Below the pieces are notes generated by a model. The model saw only the letters and a list, made by a program, of their open reading frames with translations. It was not told the origin of the DNA and did no database searches. Positions 8,825 through 16,128 of a DNA stretch of 19,948 bases are shown piece by piece; the first letter of the stretch is position 1; every line of letters begins with the position of its first letter. Origin of the DNA: CAYQUC01 sp048061315 (lineage in GTDB: Bacteria > Pseudomonadota > Gammaproteobacteria > UBA6429 > Thiohalophilaceae); assembly GCA_048061315.1 (NCBI GenBank), contig JBGMRJ010000053.1, positions 1-19,948 on the forward strand. Direction: 5' to 3'. Made by a program: the position numbers and the translations under genes.

Positions 8825-9517
8825 TTATAACGTCTCAATACTGAAACGAATTTTTGTACGCAATTTGCCCTCAAACCAGGCATCAACATCTAACTGCTCT
8901 TTATCTGAATTTAACGTAAATCCATCTTGAATAGCTGGACTAATATCGTCCATTTTCAAGCCAGTCCCCTGATATTTTACATCCAGTGAAACGTGCATTG
9001 GATAATAACCATCAAGGAATCGTCGCATAAAGGGGCCATTATGCAAGGTGTAACTACCATCGTCATTCATGGTCAATGCTTTGCTATATCCTTCGATACA
9101 AATTCTCGCGTCTTTTTTGACATTAACTAATTGAACAGTCGAATCTTCAACCCAGGCACGGTCAATGTTAACAGCGCTAATCACCTTCACATTCTTAACC
9201 CGACCTGCTTTAAACACAATTTGAACTTCGGAAAAAATATCCATATTCTTATGACATTGGCGCATTTTCACCCAGCCATCATTGAGACTTTTTTCTTCAA
9301 TAATCATTAAGCTTGAATGGTGATGAATAGTTTTTTCCGGTTTAAACTTTAAAAATACCAATTCACCTTCGTTTACATAGGTATAATTTGGTGGATCCAA
9401 TGTATCGCTATTAAACCATTTTTCGAGTTCTTCCGGTGTCACTTCATTGGCCATTAAACTGCCAACTAAGCTAATAAAACCCGTCACTAATATCATCACT
9501 GTGATTTTTCGTAACAT
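8825..9517 (-). CDS. Hypothetical secreted/periplasmic protein
   Basis: I do not recognise this 230-residue protein. It has a classical Sec signal peptide: MLRK, a hydrophobic core to about residue 20, and a plausible cleavage site after SLMA (residues 20-23). The mature part is soluble, has only two cysteines (in MRQCHKN and RICIEGY) that could pair in the periplasm, and its spacing of beta-prone segments suggests a beta-rich fold. The start is well supported by AGGAGA six bases before the ATG. It lies between nudE and the divergent yrfG, occupying the position where enterobacteria carry igaA (yrfF), but it shows no resemblance to the large IgaA membrane protein. Confidence 0.82.
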   Translation of the reverse strand: MLRKITVMILVTGFISLVGSLMANEVTPEELEKWFNSDTLDPPNYTYVNEGELVFLKFKPEKTIHHHSSLMIIEEKSLNDGWVKMRQCHKNMDIFSEVQIVFKAGRVKNVKVISAVNIDRAWVEDSTVQLVNVKKDARICIEGYSKALTMNDDGSYTLHNGPFMRRFLDGYYPMHVSLDVKYQGTGLKMDDISPAIQDGFTLNSDKEQLDVDAWFEGKLRTKIRFSIETL

Positions 9518-9551
9518 TTAATATCTCCTGACCAGAATTATCAAAAATAAC

Positions 9552-9622
9552 AATTACATATCATTAATTTACGGTACTATCTGTAATTCTAGACTAAATT
9601 CCTGATAAAATTAGTCTATTAT
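9552..9622. promoter_or_regulatory. Divergent intergenic region with two dyads and a candidate yrfG -10
   Basis: In the 162-bp gap between the divergent genes there are two perfect inverted repeats: AATTACA (9552-9558) with TGTAATT (9582-9588), and TAGACTAA (9590-9597) with TTAGTCTA (9611-9618). The right arm of the second overlaps a TATTAT box (9617-9622) that could be the -10 for yrfG. The arrangement fits an operator over a divergent promoter, but no -35 or known binding consensus is clear. Confidence 0.35.
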
Positions 9623-9679
9623 AGCGATTATTATTTTTATGATTTTAACGATATGATTTATATAGATATTTAGAACATT

Positions 9680-10330
9680 ATGATTAACTGGAACAACATA
9701 ACGACAGTATTTCTAGACATGGATGGCACGCTGCTTGATTTAAATTTCGACAATTATTTTTGGCGGCACCATGTCCCTAAACACTACGCCGAGTTACACA
9801 ATATTGATATCACAACGGCAACTGAAATACTCACTCCAAAATTTCACGAGCTGGAAGGCACCATGAATTGGTACTGCGTTGATCACTGGACAGAATCACT
9901 GGGGCTGGATATTGAATTACTCAAAACAGAAATAAACCATCTTATTGCAATTCATCCCTATGTCATCGATTTTTTGAAAATGCTTCAAGCGAAAAATATT
10001 AAACGGGTCTTAGTGACAAATGCACATCAAAAAAGTTTAAATTTAAAAATGAATCACACTGCACTGAACCACCATCTCGATGAAATTATTTGCGCTCATG
10101 ATTTTAATATTCCAAAAGAACACGATGATTTTTGGGGGAAATTACAAGCAAAATTTCCATTTGACCAAAGTAGTAGTTTATTTATTGACGACAGTATTCC
10201 GGTGTTACGATCAGCACAACGATATGGCATAAAACATTTGCTGGCAATCTATAAACCCGATAGTCAACAAGAAATAAAAGACGTTGAAGACTTTGACGCT
10301 ATTCACAGTTTTAAAGACATTATGAATTAA
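9680..10330 (+). CDS. yrfG: GMP/IMP nucleotidase YrfG (HAD family)
   Basis: This is a 216-residue haloacid-dehalogenase-type phosphatase. Motif I is FLDMDGTLLD with D13 as nucleophile and D15 as acid/base, motif II lies in VLVTNAHQKS (about residues 111-120), the Lys motif is in IPKEHDDFW, and motif IV is LFIDDSIPVL. The phrases NFDNYFW and MNWYCVDHW are distinctive of YrfG, whose E. coli member dephosphorylates purine nucleoside monophosphates such as IMP and GMP. Length agrees (E. coli about 222). nudE and yrfG are also close neighbours in enterobacteria, which strengthens the name. It converges with norD, with 48 bp between the stops and no clear terminator. Confidence 0.9.
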   Translation: MINWNNITTVFLDMDGTLLDLNFDNYFWRHHVPKHYAELHNIDITTATEILTPKFHELEGTMNWYCVDHWTESLGLDIELLKTEINHLIAIHPYVIDFLKMLQAKNIKRVLVTNAHQKSLNLKMNHTALNHHLDEIICAHDFNIPKEHDDFWGKLQAKFPFDQSSSLFIDDSIPVLRSAQRYGIKHLLAIYKPDSQQEIKDVEDFDAIHSFKDIMN

Positions 10331-10378
10331 GCAGTTTTACTGCTGCAAAATTACTAACATAAACTGAAATCAGATTAA

Positions 10379-12268
10379 CTATGAATGATGTGTCAGTCGC
10401 GCATACAATAATGGTAATTCCTGTGGCAACTCTGACGGCTTACGGATCACAACATAATTATCGATTCCAAACATATGTGGTAAATAATCACCTGCTTTAT
10501 CATCGATAGTGACACAAAATGCCTGCATGCCTTTGCGACGTGCTTCAATCAATGCCATTCGAGTATCTTCAATGCCATAGCGACCATCGTACTGATCGAG
10601 ATCATTGGGTTTACCATCGGTTAAAATCAATAACAATTGTTGCGTTGCATCCTGGGTATTTAATATTTCACTGGCATGACGAATGGCCGCCCCCATACGA
10701 GTATAAAAACCCGGTTTGATGCTATTAATCCGACCGCGTGAAACCGCATTATACGATTCAGTAAATGTCTTTAAAGTATGAAAGCGAATATGTTGACGGT
10801 TACGCGAAGAAAATCCGTATAACGCGAATTGATCTGCACTGGCTGAAAGCGCCTCGGAAAATAAAAACAGGCTATCACGAATCACGTCGATCACTCGGGA
10901 TTCATCATTCACCCATGAATCTGTCGATAACGATAAATCAGCCAGTAATAAACATGCCATGTCGCGCAGACCACCACGAAATTCACGGTACAAGCCTTGT
11001 TCCGTATTCATAGTTTGCGTTTTTTGTTTTTGACTAGTTACGAAATCAAGATAAGCATCGAGATCTATTTCACTACCTTGCAATTGCGCCCGATACCAAA
11101 GCCGCTCTGGTTTTAATGCCTCAAACTGATGGCGTAACTGCCTTGCAGTGCTGTGTAATTTAACGGGCAATTCAATTGCAGCGGCACTATCGGCTATCAT
11201 CGGTTGCAGGCAACAATAATCCTTACGCATTATATGTTTACGGTAATCCCATTCGGGTAACAGGATACCTTCACCCAAAACGCTATCATCACAATCGGAG
11301 GATGGTAGATCCAGATCAAATCGAATGCGTTTTGCACTAGCCTTGTTGTCCCTGGCAATGCTTAATTGTTCTAAATCATTTGCTGCATCTTCAGCCGATG
11401 CAAGATCGTCGTCTTCATCAATATTGCGATCAATTTTTAAGTATTCTGCCAGCGTAAAAATATTTTCAAAACGATCCAAAACCAGACCCTTGTTAGTTTC
11501 TGGCATCGCGACATGCTGTGCACGATAGCGCCGTTGTTGTTTCGGCTCAAACGTTTCGCCTGTTGTTTTATGCGAATTAATATCCTGCTCAGTTCGAATA
11601 CCGCTATCGGATTGTGGCAGCATAGGATACAACCAAAGATAAACTGGCTGTGATATAACACAGTTTTGTTTTAAAATTGGCGTTGCAATCTCTGGATTTT
11701 GTAAAATAGCTTGAATAATCTGATTCAGGTCAGACCACAAAGCCAACTGCGCTGAAACCAGACGTTGATACAATTTGGATAACCCGGGTAAGCGTTTTAA
11801 TGCCCGACAAGTCAAATATTGATTTCTTTTGATCCAATCACAAATGTTATTCTTTTCATCCATGTTACTATTCGTTTCACCGGATGCTAACACTGCCAGC
11901 CAAATATAAAGATCATGATTTAATGATTTTTCAGGAAAAACTGCAATACAAGCTGGTAAAAACAAGGACGATTCATTTCGACAGGCTAATTCAAATTTGA
12001 TATTGTTGCCTGCAATGCGTTGCCTTAATCCCTGAGTCATTTTATAGTCAACGGCAGTTGTCGATTCTATTTTTAAAGCACCGTCACCCCCTAGAGCACG
12101 GAACATCACACCGACTATTCGCTGCATATCATCAAGATAAACAGCAGCTTCGGGATAATGTTTTCGGGTTACCCGACTCATGATACGATGCCATAACACC
12201 CCGACATTTTGCTCGACTTCAATTAAACGCTGAAAACCGGATAATAATTTTGAAGCAGATAATTTCAT
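10379..12268 (-). CDS. norD: Nitric oxide reductase activation protein NorD (VWA domain)
   Basis: The 629-residue cytoplasmic protein ends in a von Willebrand factor A domain. The MIDAS metal site is visible as ADLSLSTDS (D-x-S-x-S, near residue 440) and LILTDGKPND further on. The N-terminal two-thirds is the helical NorD/CbbO-type region with an acidic, disordered-looking stretch (DEDDDLASAEDAANDLEQ). NorD works with the MoxR-type ATPase NorQ to insert or activate the metal centre of NorB. It is the last gene of the norC-norB-norQ-orf48-norD run. The ATG overlaps the stop of the 48-residue ORF by one base (TAATG), and AGGAAAG lies nine bases upstream. Its length is near the usual 610-640 for NorD. 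Confidence 0.95.
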   Translation of the reverse strand: MKLSASKLLSGFQRLIEVEQNVGVLWHRIMSRVTRKHYPEAAVYLDDMQRIVGVMFRALGGDGALKIESTTAVDYKMTQGLRQRIAGNNIKFELACRNESSLFLPACIAVFPEKSLNHDLYIWLAVLASGETNSNMDEKNNICDWIKRNQYLTCRALKRLPGLSKLYQRLVSAQLALWSDLNQIIQAILQNPEIATPILKQNCVISQPVYLWLYPMLPQSDSGIRTEQDINSHKTTGETFEPKQQRRYRAQHVAMPETNKGLVLDRFENIFTLAEYLKIDRNIDEDDDLASAEDAANDLEQLSIARDNKASAKRIRFDLDLPSSDCDDSVLGEGILLPEWDYRKHIMRKDYCCLQPMIADSAAAIELPVKLHSTARQLRHQFEALKPERLWYRAQLQGSEIDLDAYLDFVTSQKQKTQTMNTEQGLYREFRGGLRDMACLLLADLSLSTDSWVNDESRVIDVIRDSLFLFSEALSASADQFALYGFSSRNRQHIRFHTLKTFTESYNAVSRGRINSIKPGFYTRMGAAIRHASEILNTQDATQQLLLILTDGKPNDLDQYDGRYGIEDTRMALIEARRKGMQAFCVTIDDKAGDYLPHMFGIDNYVVIRKPSELPQELPLLYARLTHHS

Positions 12269-12414
12269 TAGTGATCACTTTCCTGTAACGCAGACTGACC
12301 CTCTCGCCATGATAACACCGAATTTCTTTCATATTGCCCGAGTAGTTTTTCACAAGCAGTTAAACACAATCCGCACACGGCTATTGTTTTTGACTTAATA
12401 ACCGAACGTGGCAT
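12268..12414 (-). CDS. Small 48-residue protein between norQ and norD
   Basis: This ORF was found by reading the gap between norQ and norD. Its ATG (12412-12414) lies inside the 3' end of norQ in a different frame, with GGAAG (12421-12425 on the complement) six bases upstream. Its stop TAA overlaps the norD ATG by one base (TAATG), the signature of translational coupling. The protein starts MPRSVIKSKT, carries a cysteine cluster (C14-x2-C17-x3-C21, in VCGLCLTACEKL), and ends in a polar helical tail containing QYERNSVLSWREGQ. It has no membrane segment. I do not recognise the family. Position suggests a role in NO-reductase maturation or in linking NorQ and NorD; the cysteines could bind a metal. 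An untranslated gap is possible but less likely given the balanced amino-acid composition and the overlaps at both ends. Confidence 0.72.
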   Translation of the reverse strand: MPRSVIKSKTIAVCGLCLTACEKLLGQYERNSVLSWREGQSALQESDH

Positions 12415-13207
12415 AAACCACTTCCATTAAGGCCGCGACCGTTTCTTCGTCATCCGTTAAGGGTTCTACCAGTGCGGCTCGACAGGCTTCAGCCGGATCA
12501 AAACCAACTTTAATCAAGGTTGCAGTATAGATCAGTAAACGGGTACTGGCACTTTGTTCCAGGTCATGATCTTTTAAAGCTCGAAAGGCCTGTGCTAAAG
12601 ACACCAGAGTAATCGCCAGATGTTCCGTAATACCGGTTTCTGCCAGGATGATATCCTGTTCCTGTTTTGTTTCAGGATATGAGAAACGCATGGAGACAAA
12701 GCGTTGCCGGGTACTGGGTTTCATGCCTTTTAAAATATTTTGATAACCGGGATTATAAGAAACAACCAACATGAATTCCGGTGGTGCTTTTAGTACTTCT
12801 CCGGTGCGATCAATGGTTAAAATTCGTCTGTCATCCGATAACGGATGCATTACCACCGTGGTATCTTTTCGGGCTTCGACAACTTCATCAAGATAACATA
12901 TTCCGCCGTCGCGTACCGCCCGGGTTAGTGGTCCATCAACCCAATAGGTCGAACCATCACCAATAAGATGACGACCGATTAAATCGGCGGCGGTTAAATC
13001 ATCATGACAGGCCACGGTATACAAAGGTCGATGTAATTTTTGTGCCATGTGTTGCACAAACCGTGTCTTACCACAGCCCGTCGGCCCTTTGATAAGCACT
13101 GGTAATTGCGAATGCCAGGCATGTTCAAACAGAGCAACTTCATTACCATTGGGTAAATAAAAAAAATCATCCTTATTGTCAAAAACATTTTGTACACATT
13201 CACTCAC
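12395..13207 (-). CDS. norQ: Nitric oxide reductase activation ATPase NorQ (MoxR/CbbQ-type AAA+)
   Basis: The 270-residue AAA+ ATPase has Walker A GPTGCGKT at 41-48 and Walker B ICYLDEVVEARKD at 103-115. The sensor region VVSYNPGYQ and the arginine-bearing STRQRFVSM that follow are typical of the NorQ/CbbQ group. Together with NorD it forms a chaperone-like motor that activates the NorCB enzyme. The start codon is GTG (MSECVQN), supported by GGAGA six bases upstream; a TTG or ATG alternative is not apparent. It follows norB after 40 bp. Its last 20 bases overlap the start of the 48-residue ORF. Confidence 0.95.
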   Translation of the reverse strand: MSECVQNVFDNKDDFFYLPNGNEVALFEHAWHSQLPVLIKGPTGCGKTRFVQHMAQKLHRPLYTVACHDDLTAADLIGRHLIGDGSTYWVDGPLTRAVRDGGICYLDEVVEARKDTTVVMHPLSDDRRILTIDRTGEVLKAPPEFMLVVSYNPGYQNILKGMKPSTRQRFVSMRFSYPETKQEQDIILAETGITEHLAITLVSLAQAFRALKDHDLEQSASTRLLIYTATLIKVGFDPAEACRAALVEPLTDDEETVAALMEVVYATFGY

Positions 13208-13247
13208 TGTCTGTCTCCAGTTTAAATACCTTTAAATACTAACAAGG

Positions 13248-14633
13248 TTAAATAAAAGCATCTTGTTGCTTTTTGCCCGTCACAAAAAAGCTGGTGATAT
13301 ACAATATCAAACCAATGAGAAATACCAATCCTGCTATTTCTCGCATCCAGTAGAAAATTGAAATTTTATCCTGTACTGCCATAAATGACATTGGCGTATC
13401 ACTCATTCGTTGCAACCAGACTTGTAAAATTCCTGCACCGGTTAAAAACAAAGTGATAAAAACCATCGCAACTGTCATTAACCAGAATGACCACATTTCA
13501 ACTATCTGGGACTGATTACTATTGGCACCGGGTCGTCCACGTAACAATGGCATTGCGTAGGAAATAATTGCCAACACCACCATGACATAGGCTCCATAAA
13601 ATGCCATGTGCGCATGCGCAGCGGTGAGCTGCGTTCCATGAGTATAATAATTCACGGGTGACAGTGTATGCATGAAGCCCCAGACCCCGGCTCCTAAAAA
13701 TGCCATTACCGGTGTACCCATTGCCCATAACATGGCGGCCTTATTAGGATGATCTCGTCGTCGTTTATTAGCCATATTAAAAGCAAAGATCACCATCATA
13801 AAAAATGGAATGGGTTCCAGTGCAGAGAAAATAGATCCCCACCATTGCCAATATTCCGGTGCCCCTATCCAATAATAATGATGACCTGTGCCTATCATGC
13901 CGGTGATCAAACTCATTGCAATAATGACGTATAACCATTTCTCAATAACTTCACGGTCGACACCAGTCATTTTAATTAATATAAAAGCAAGAATTGCTCC
14001 CAGTATTAATTCCCAAACACCTTCAACCCATAAATGAACAACCCACCACCAGAAGTATTTATCTAACACCAGATTATCAGGATTATAAAATGAAAATAGA
14101 AAAAACACGGCGAGTCCCCACAAACCCAATAACAACACCATACTGATAACCGTTTTTCGTCCCTTAAGAACGGTGATGCTAATGTTATATAAAAAACCGA
14201 GTGCCACAACCATGATACCAATTTTGCTAATCGTAGGTTGCTCCAGGAATTCACGTCCCATTGTTGGTAGTAGCTCATTACCGGTTATTTTTGCCAGCGT
14301 AGCATAAGGCACAGCAAGGTAACCCAAGATAGTTAAAATCGCGGTAGCCAGAAAAACCCAAAATAATATGATTGCCAATCGAGTACTATGTAATTCAGTT
14401 TCAGCTTCTTCTGGAACTAAAAAATAGGCTGCCCCCATAAACCCAAACAACAACCAGATAATTAATAAATTGGTATGCACCATCCGTGCTACATTAAAAG
14501 GAATTTCAGGAAACAAAAAATCGCCAATAACGTATTGTAAGCCGAGTATCACACCAAATAAAATTTGTCCGACAAATAATCCTATCGCTGCAATGAAATA
14601 GTATTTTGCTACAGCTTGTGATTGATATTTCAT
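13248..14633 (-). CDS. norB: Nitric oxide reductase subunit B (cNOR, haem b3/FeB catalytic subunit)
   Basis: This 461-residue inner-membrane protein of about 12 helices belongs to the haem-copper oxidase superfamily and reduces 2 NO to N2O. All key residues can be placed by a constant offset of seven from the Pseudomonas aeruginosa protein as I recall it: haem b ligands H53 and H342, haem b3 ligand H340, FeB ligands H200, H251 and H252, and the conserved glutamates E204, E208 and E273. The protein lacks the N-terminal cytochrome/quinol extension of qNOR and has a norC next to it, so it is the cytochrome-c-dependent type. GGAGA lies five bases before the ATG. It begins 12 bp after norC. Confidence 0.97.
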   Translation of the reverse strand: MKYQSQAVAKYYFIAAIGLFVGQILFGVILGLQYVIGDFLFPEIPFNVARMVHTNLLIIWLLFGFMGAAYFLVPEEAETELHSTRLAIILFWVFLATAILTILGYLAVPYATLAKITGNELLPTMGREFLEQPTISKIGIMVVALGFLYNISITVLKGRKTVISMVLLLGLWGLAVFFLFSFYNPDNLVLDKYFWWWVVHLWVEGVWELILGAILAFILIKMTGVDREVIEKWLYVIIAMSLITGMIGTGHHYYWIGAPEYWQWWGSIFSALEPIPFFMMVIFAFNMANKRRRDHPNKAAMLWAMGTPVMAFLGAGVWGFMHTLSPVNYYTHGTQLTAAHAHMAFYGAYVMVVLAIISYAMPLLRGRPGANSNQSQIVEMWSFWLMTVAMVFITLFLTGAGILQVWLQRMSDTPMSFMAVQDKISIFYWMREIAGLVFLIGLILYITSFFVTGKKQQDAFI

Positions 14634-14645
14634 TATTATCTCCAG

Positions 14646-15080
14646 TTATCCTTGAATATTGGGTGGCCAATTAGCCGTATTAATTTCCGAGCTCCATTTT
14701 AAAAACTCGGCTATGGCATCGAGTTCTTCATCGCTCAGATTAAATTGCGGCATACTGCGCCGCCCTGGAATGCCATCAACCGGTCGACTTTTGATAAACC
14801 CAATAATTGCTTCTTTACTTTTACCAAAGCGCTTATAAACATTTCCCAGCTCCGGTGCAAAATAAGCTCCTTCACCCAACAGGGTATGACAACCAATGCA
14901 ATTATTACGCTCCCAAACTCGCTTACCCAATACAACTTGATCGTTAATATTCTCGCGATGATCACGTTCAGGTAATGCTGAAGTAGTCTCAAAGGTTAAT
15001 ACCAGGAATAAAAAAAAGAAAAAGACCGAACCACCATAAAAAATGTTTCGTGCCATCGACTTGGTGAATTTTTCACTCAT
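14646..15080 (-). CDS. norC: Nitric oxide reductase subunit C (membrane-anchored cytochrome c)
   Basis: The 144-residue electron-entry subunit of cNOR has one N-terminal membrane anchor (about residues 13-31) and a periplasmic monohaem domain. The haem site CIGCH is at 61-65 and the axial methionine is M110 in RRSMPQF. The start at 15080 (MSEKFTK) is preferred over an in-frame ATG at 15125, which would add 15 residues. AGGAGA sits nine bases before the chosen ATG, the extension would run into the promoter region, and the resulting length (144) matches Pseudomonas NorC (146). It is the first gene of the nor operon, followed 12 bp later by norB, and is preceded by a DNR/FNR-type box. Confidence 0.95.
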   Translation of the reverse strand: MSEKFTKSMARNIFYGGSVFFFFLFLVLTFETTSALPERDHRENINDQVVLGKRVWERNNCIGCHTLLGEGAYFAPELGNVYKRFGKSKEAIIGFIKSRPVDGIPGRRSMPQFNLSDEELDAIAEFLKWSSEINTANWPPNIQG

Positions 15081-15089
15081 TATGAACCG

Positions 15090-15095
15090 TCTCCT
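15090..15095 (-). promoter_or_regulatory. Ribosome binding site deciding the norC start
   Basis: AGGAGA on the minus strand, nine bases before the ATG at 15080. It sits inside the longer open frame that begins at 15125 and shows that the internal ATG is the true start. Confidence 0.75.
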
Positions 15096-15114
15096 GAAGC
15101 CTGAATAATTTGGG

Positions 15115-15157
15115 TATTTATTCATGTCAACAGACGAAACGCCTTGACTTACATCAA
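15115..15157 (-). promoter_or_regulatory. NO-responsive norC promoter with FNR/DNR box
   Basis: On the minus strand TTGATGTAAGTCAA (15144-15157) matches the FNR/DNR consensus TTGAT-N4-ATCAA with one mismatch. A -10-like TAAATA lies at 15115-15120. If transcription starts near 15108-15109, the box is centred close to -41.5, the position of class II FNR-type activation. A dnr-like regulator is encoded immediately upstream, so NO-dependent activation of norCBQD by that protein is the likely circuit. Confidence 0.8.
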
Positions 15158-15207
15158 GGTAAAATCAGGATTAAATTAGTATTGCGATATCACAGAAAAA
15201 AACAAAA

Positions 15208-15891
15208 CTAAAGCAACAGACGAAGCCCTTCAACATCGAGCAAGCTAATGTCGTTGCCCTGCACTGCAATCAAACCTTGTTTACTCATAGTTAACAAAAC
15301 CCGTGAAAATGTTTCCGGTTTAATGGATAAATGCGCTGCAATAATACTTTTCGGTGTAGCTAAATGGATAGTCGATAAAACCGTAGTTTTATCGGGCAGT
15401 TGTTGCAACAAATAGACAACCAGACGGTACGTAGCATTATGCAGTGTAAGATTATTAATCTCCGTCACACGAGCATGAAGTTTTTTACCCATACTGGCTA
15501 ATAATCGAAAACAGGTTTCTTTTGAGTTATCAAGCAGTTCACGAAACACCTGCATATCAAAACTGTATAACTCACTATCAGTTATTGCTTCAGCACTAAC
15601 AGGGTAATTCTGCTTTGGTATAAACATAATGGCTTCTGCAAAGGTCTGTGAGGGATAAATTATCTCCATTACTTTTTCATCCCCTTCTGCAGATAAGATA
15701 AATAGTTTAACTTGACCACTGTGAAGTAAATAAAAGTACTTTGCCGGAGTGGTTCTTTCAAATAAAATTGATTTTGCAGGTAATTTTATTTTTCGGGCAC
15801 TATTCAGAATTTTTTTAAGCTGCACATCTTTGAGTGCTTCAAATAGCGGGATGTGTTGCAGTTCTTCAATGATAATCTGATTGCATTCCAT
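15208..15891 (-). CDS. dnr: Crp/Fnr-family NO-responsive regulator (DNR type)
   Basis: This 227-residue regulator has an N-terminal cyclic-nucleotide-binding-like sensor domain (about residues 15-125), a long dimerisation helix (about 125-150), and a C-terminal winged helix-turn-helix. The recognition segment HLSIKPETFSRVL (about 187-199) is nearly identical to that of Pseudomonas DNR as I recall it. DNR proteins bind haem and sense NO. The N-terminal cysteine cluster for the Fe-S centre of true FNR is missing, as expected for DNR. The Glu-Thr-Phe-Ser-Arg recognition helix predicts binding to TTGAT-N4-ATCAA, which is found before norC. No clear ribosome binding site precedes the ATG. It lies 21 bp after the 67-aa ORF, so it is likely in one transcript with that gene and the ykgJ-like gene. 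Confidence 0.9.
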   Translation of the reverse strand: MECNQIIIEELQHIPLFEALKDVQLKKILNSARKIKLPAKSILFERTTPAKYFYLLHSGQVKLFILSAEGDEKVMEIIYPSQTFAEAIMFIPKQNYPVSAEAITDSELYSFDMQVFRELLDNSKETCFRLLASMGKKLHARVTEINNLTLHNATYRLVVYLLQQLPDKTTVLSTIHLATPKSIIAAHLSIKPETFSRVLLTMSKQGLIAVQGNDISLLDVEGLRLLL

Positions 15892-15912
15892 AGCGTAAAC
15901 AAGTTATTACTA

Positions 15913-16116
15913 TTAACCTAACTCAAGTAATTCCTTTTTGACGTTTTCCAATATCCACAGCGCACTACTCAATTTCATATCATCTGAAGCACGCCAACAA
16001 ATTTTACCCTCACCATCGACATAAAGCAGTAATGCGGATTCCATCTTAGGTCCATGCTTGGTTAAGGTTTCCAGCATTTCGCGTGCTGGCTCTGAATGAA
16101 TATACGTTAATGACAT
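15913..16116 (-). CDS. Hypothetical 67-residue protein between ykgJ-like gene and dnr
   Basis: I do not recognise this small cytoplasmic protein. It begins MSLTYIHSEPAREMLETLTK, then has a short strand-like section (ALLLYVDGEGKICWRA) and a C-terminal helix rich in Leu, Lys and Glu, suggesting a compact alpha-beta fold. The open frame extends upstream to 16305, but that part overlaps the ykgJ-like gene antiparallel in frame only and has no ribosome binding site. The ATG at 16116 has AAGAGGTG ending four bases before it and lies 10 bases after the upstream stop. Its position in an apparent three-gene unit with the NO regulator suggests, but does not prove, a link to NO or redox sensing. Confidence 0.75.
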   Translation of the reverse strand: MSLTYIHSEPAREMLETLTKHGPKMESALLLYVDGEGKICWRASDDMKLSSALWILENVKKELLELG

Positions 16117-16120
16117 AACA

Positions 16121-16128
16121 CACCTCTT
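16121..16128 (-). promoter_or_regulatory. Ribosome binding site deciding the 67-aa ORF start
   Basis: AAGAGGTG on the minus strand, four bases before the ATG at 16116 and overlapping the stop codon of the upstream ykgJ-like gene. This supports the short start and translational coupling. Confidence 0.65.

Noticed and set aside
10331..10346. AGCAG-TTTTA-CTGCT hairpin between yrfG and norD
   Set aside because: Only a 5-bp stem and no following T-run, so it is not convincing as a terminator for either convergent gene.
11325..11528. Plus-strand open frame antisense to norD
   Set aside because: Serine- and alanine-rich translation typical of an antisense shadow, with no supporting start signal.
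15081..15125. 15-residue N-terminal extension of NorC
   Set aside because: It contains the AGGAGA of the internal start, would enter the promoter region, and makes the protein longer than usual for NorC.
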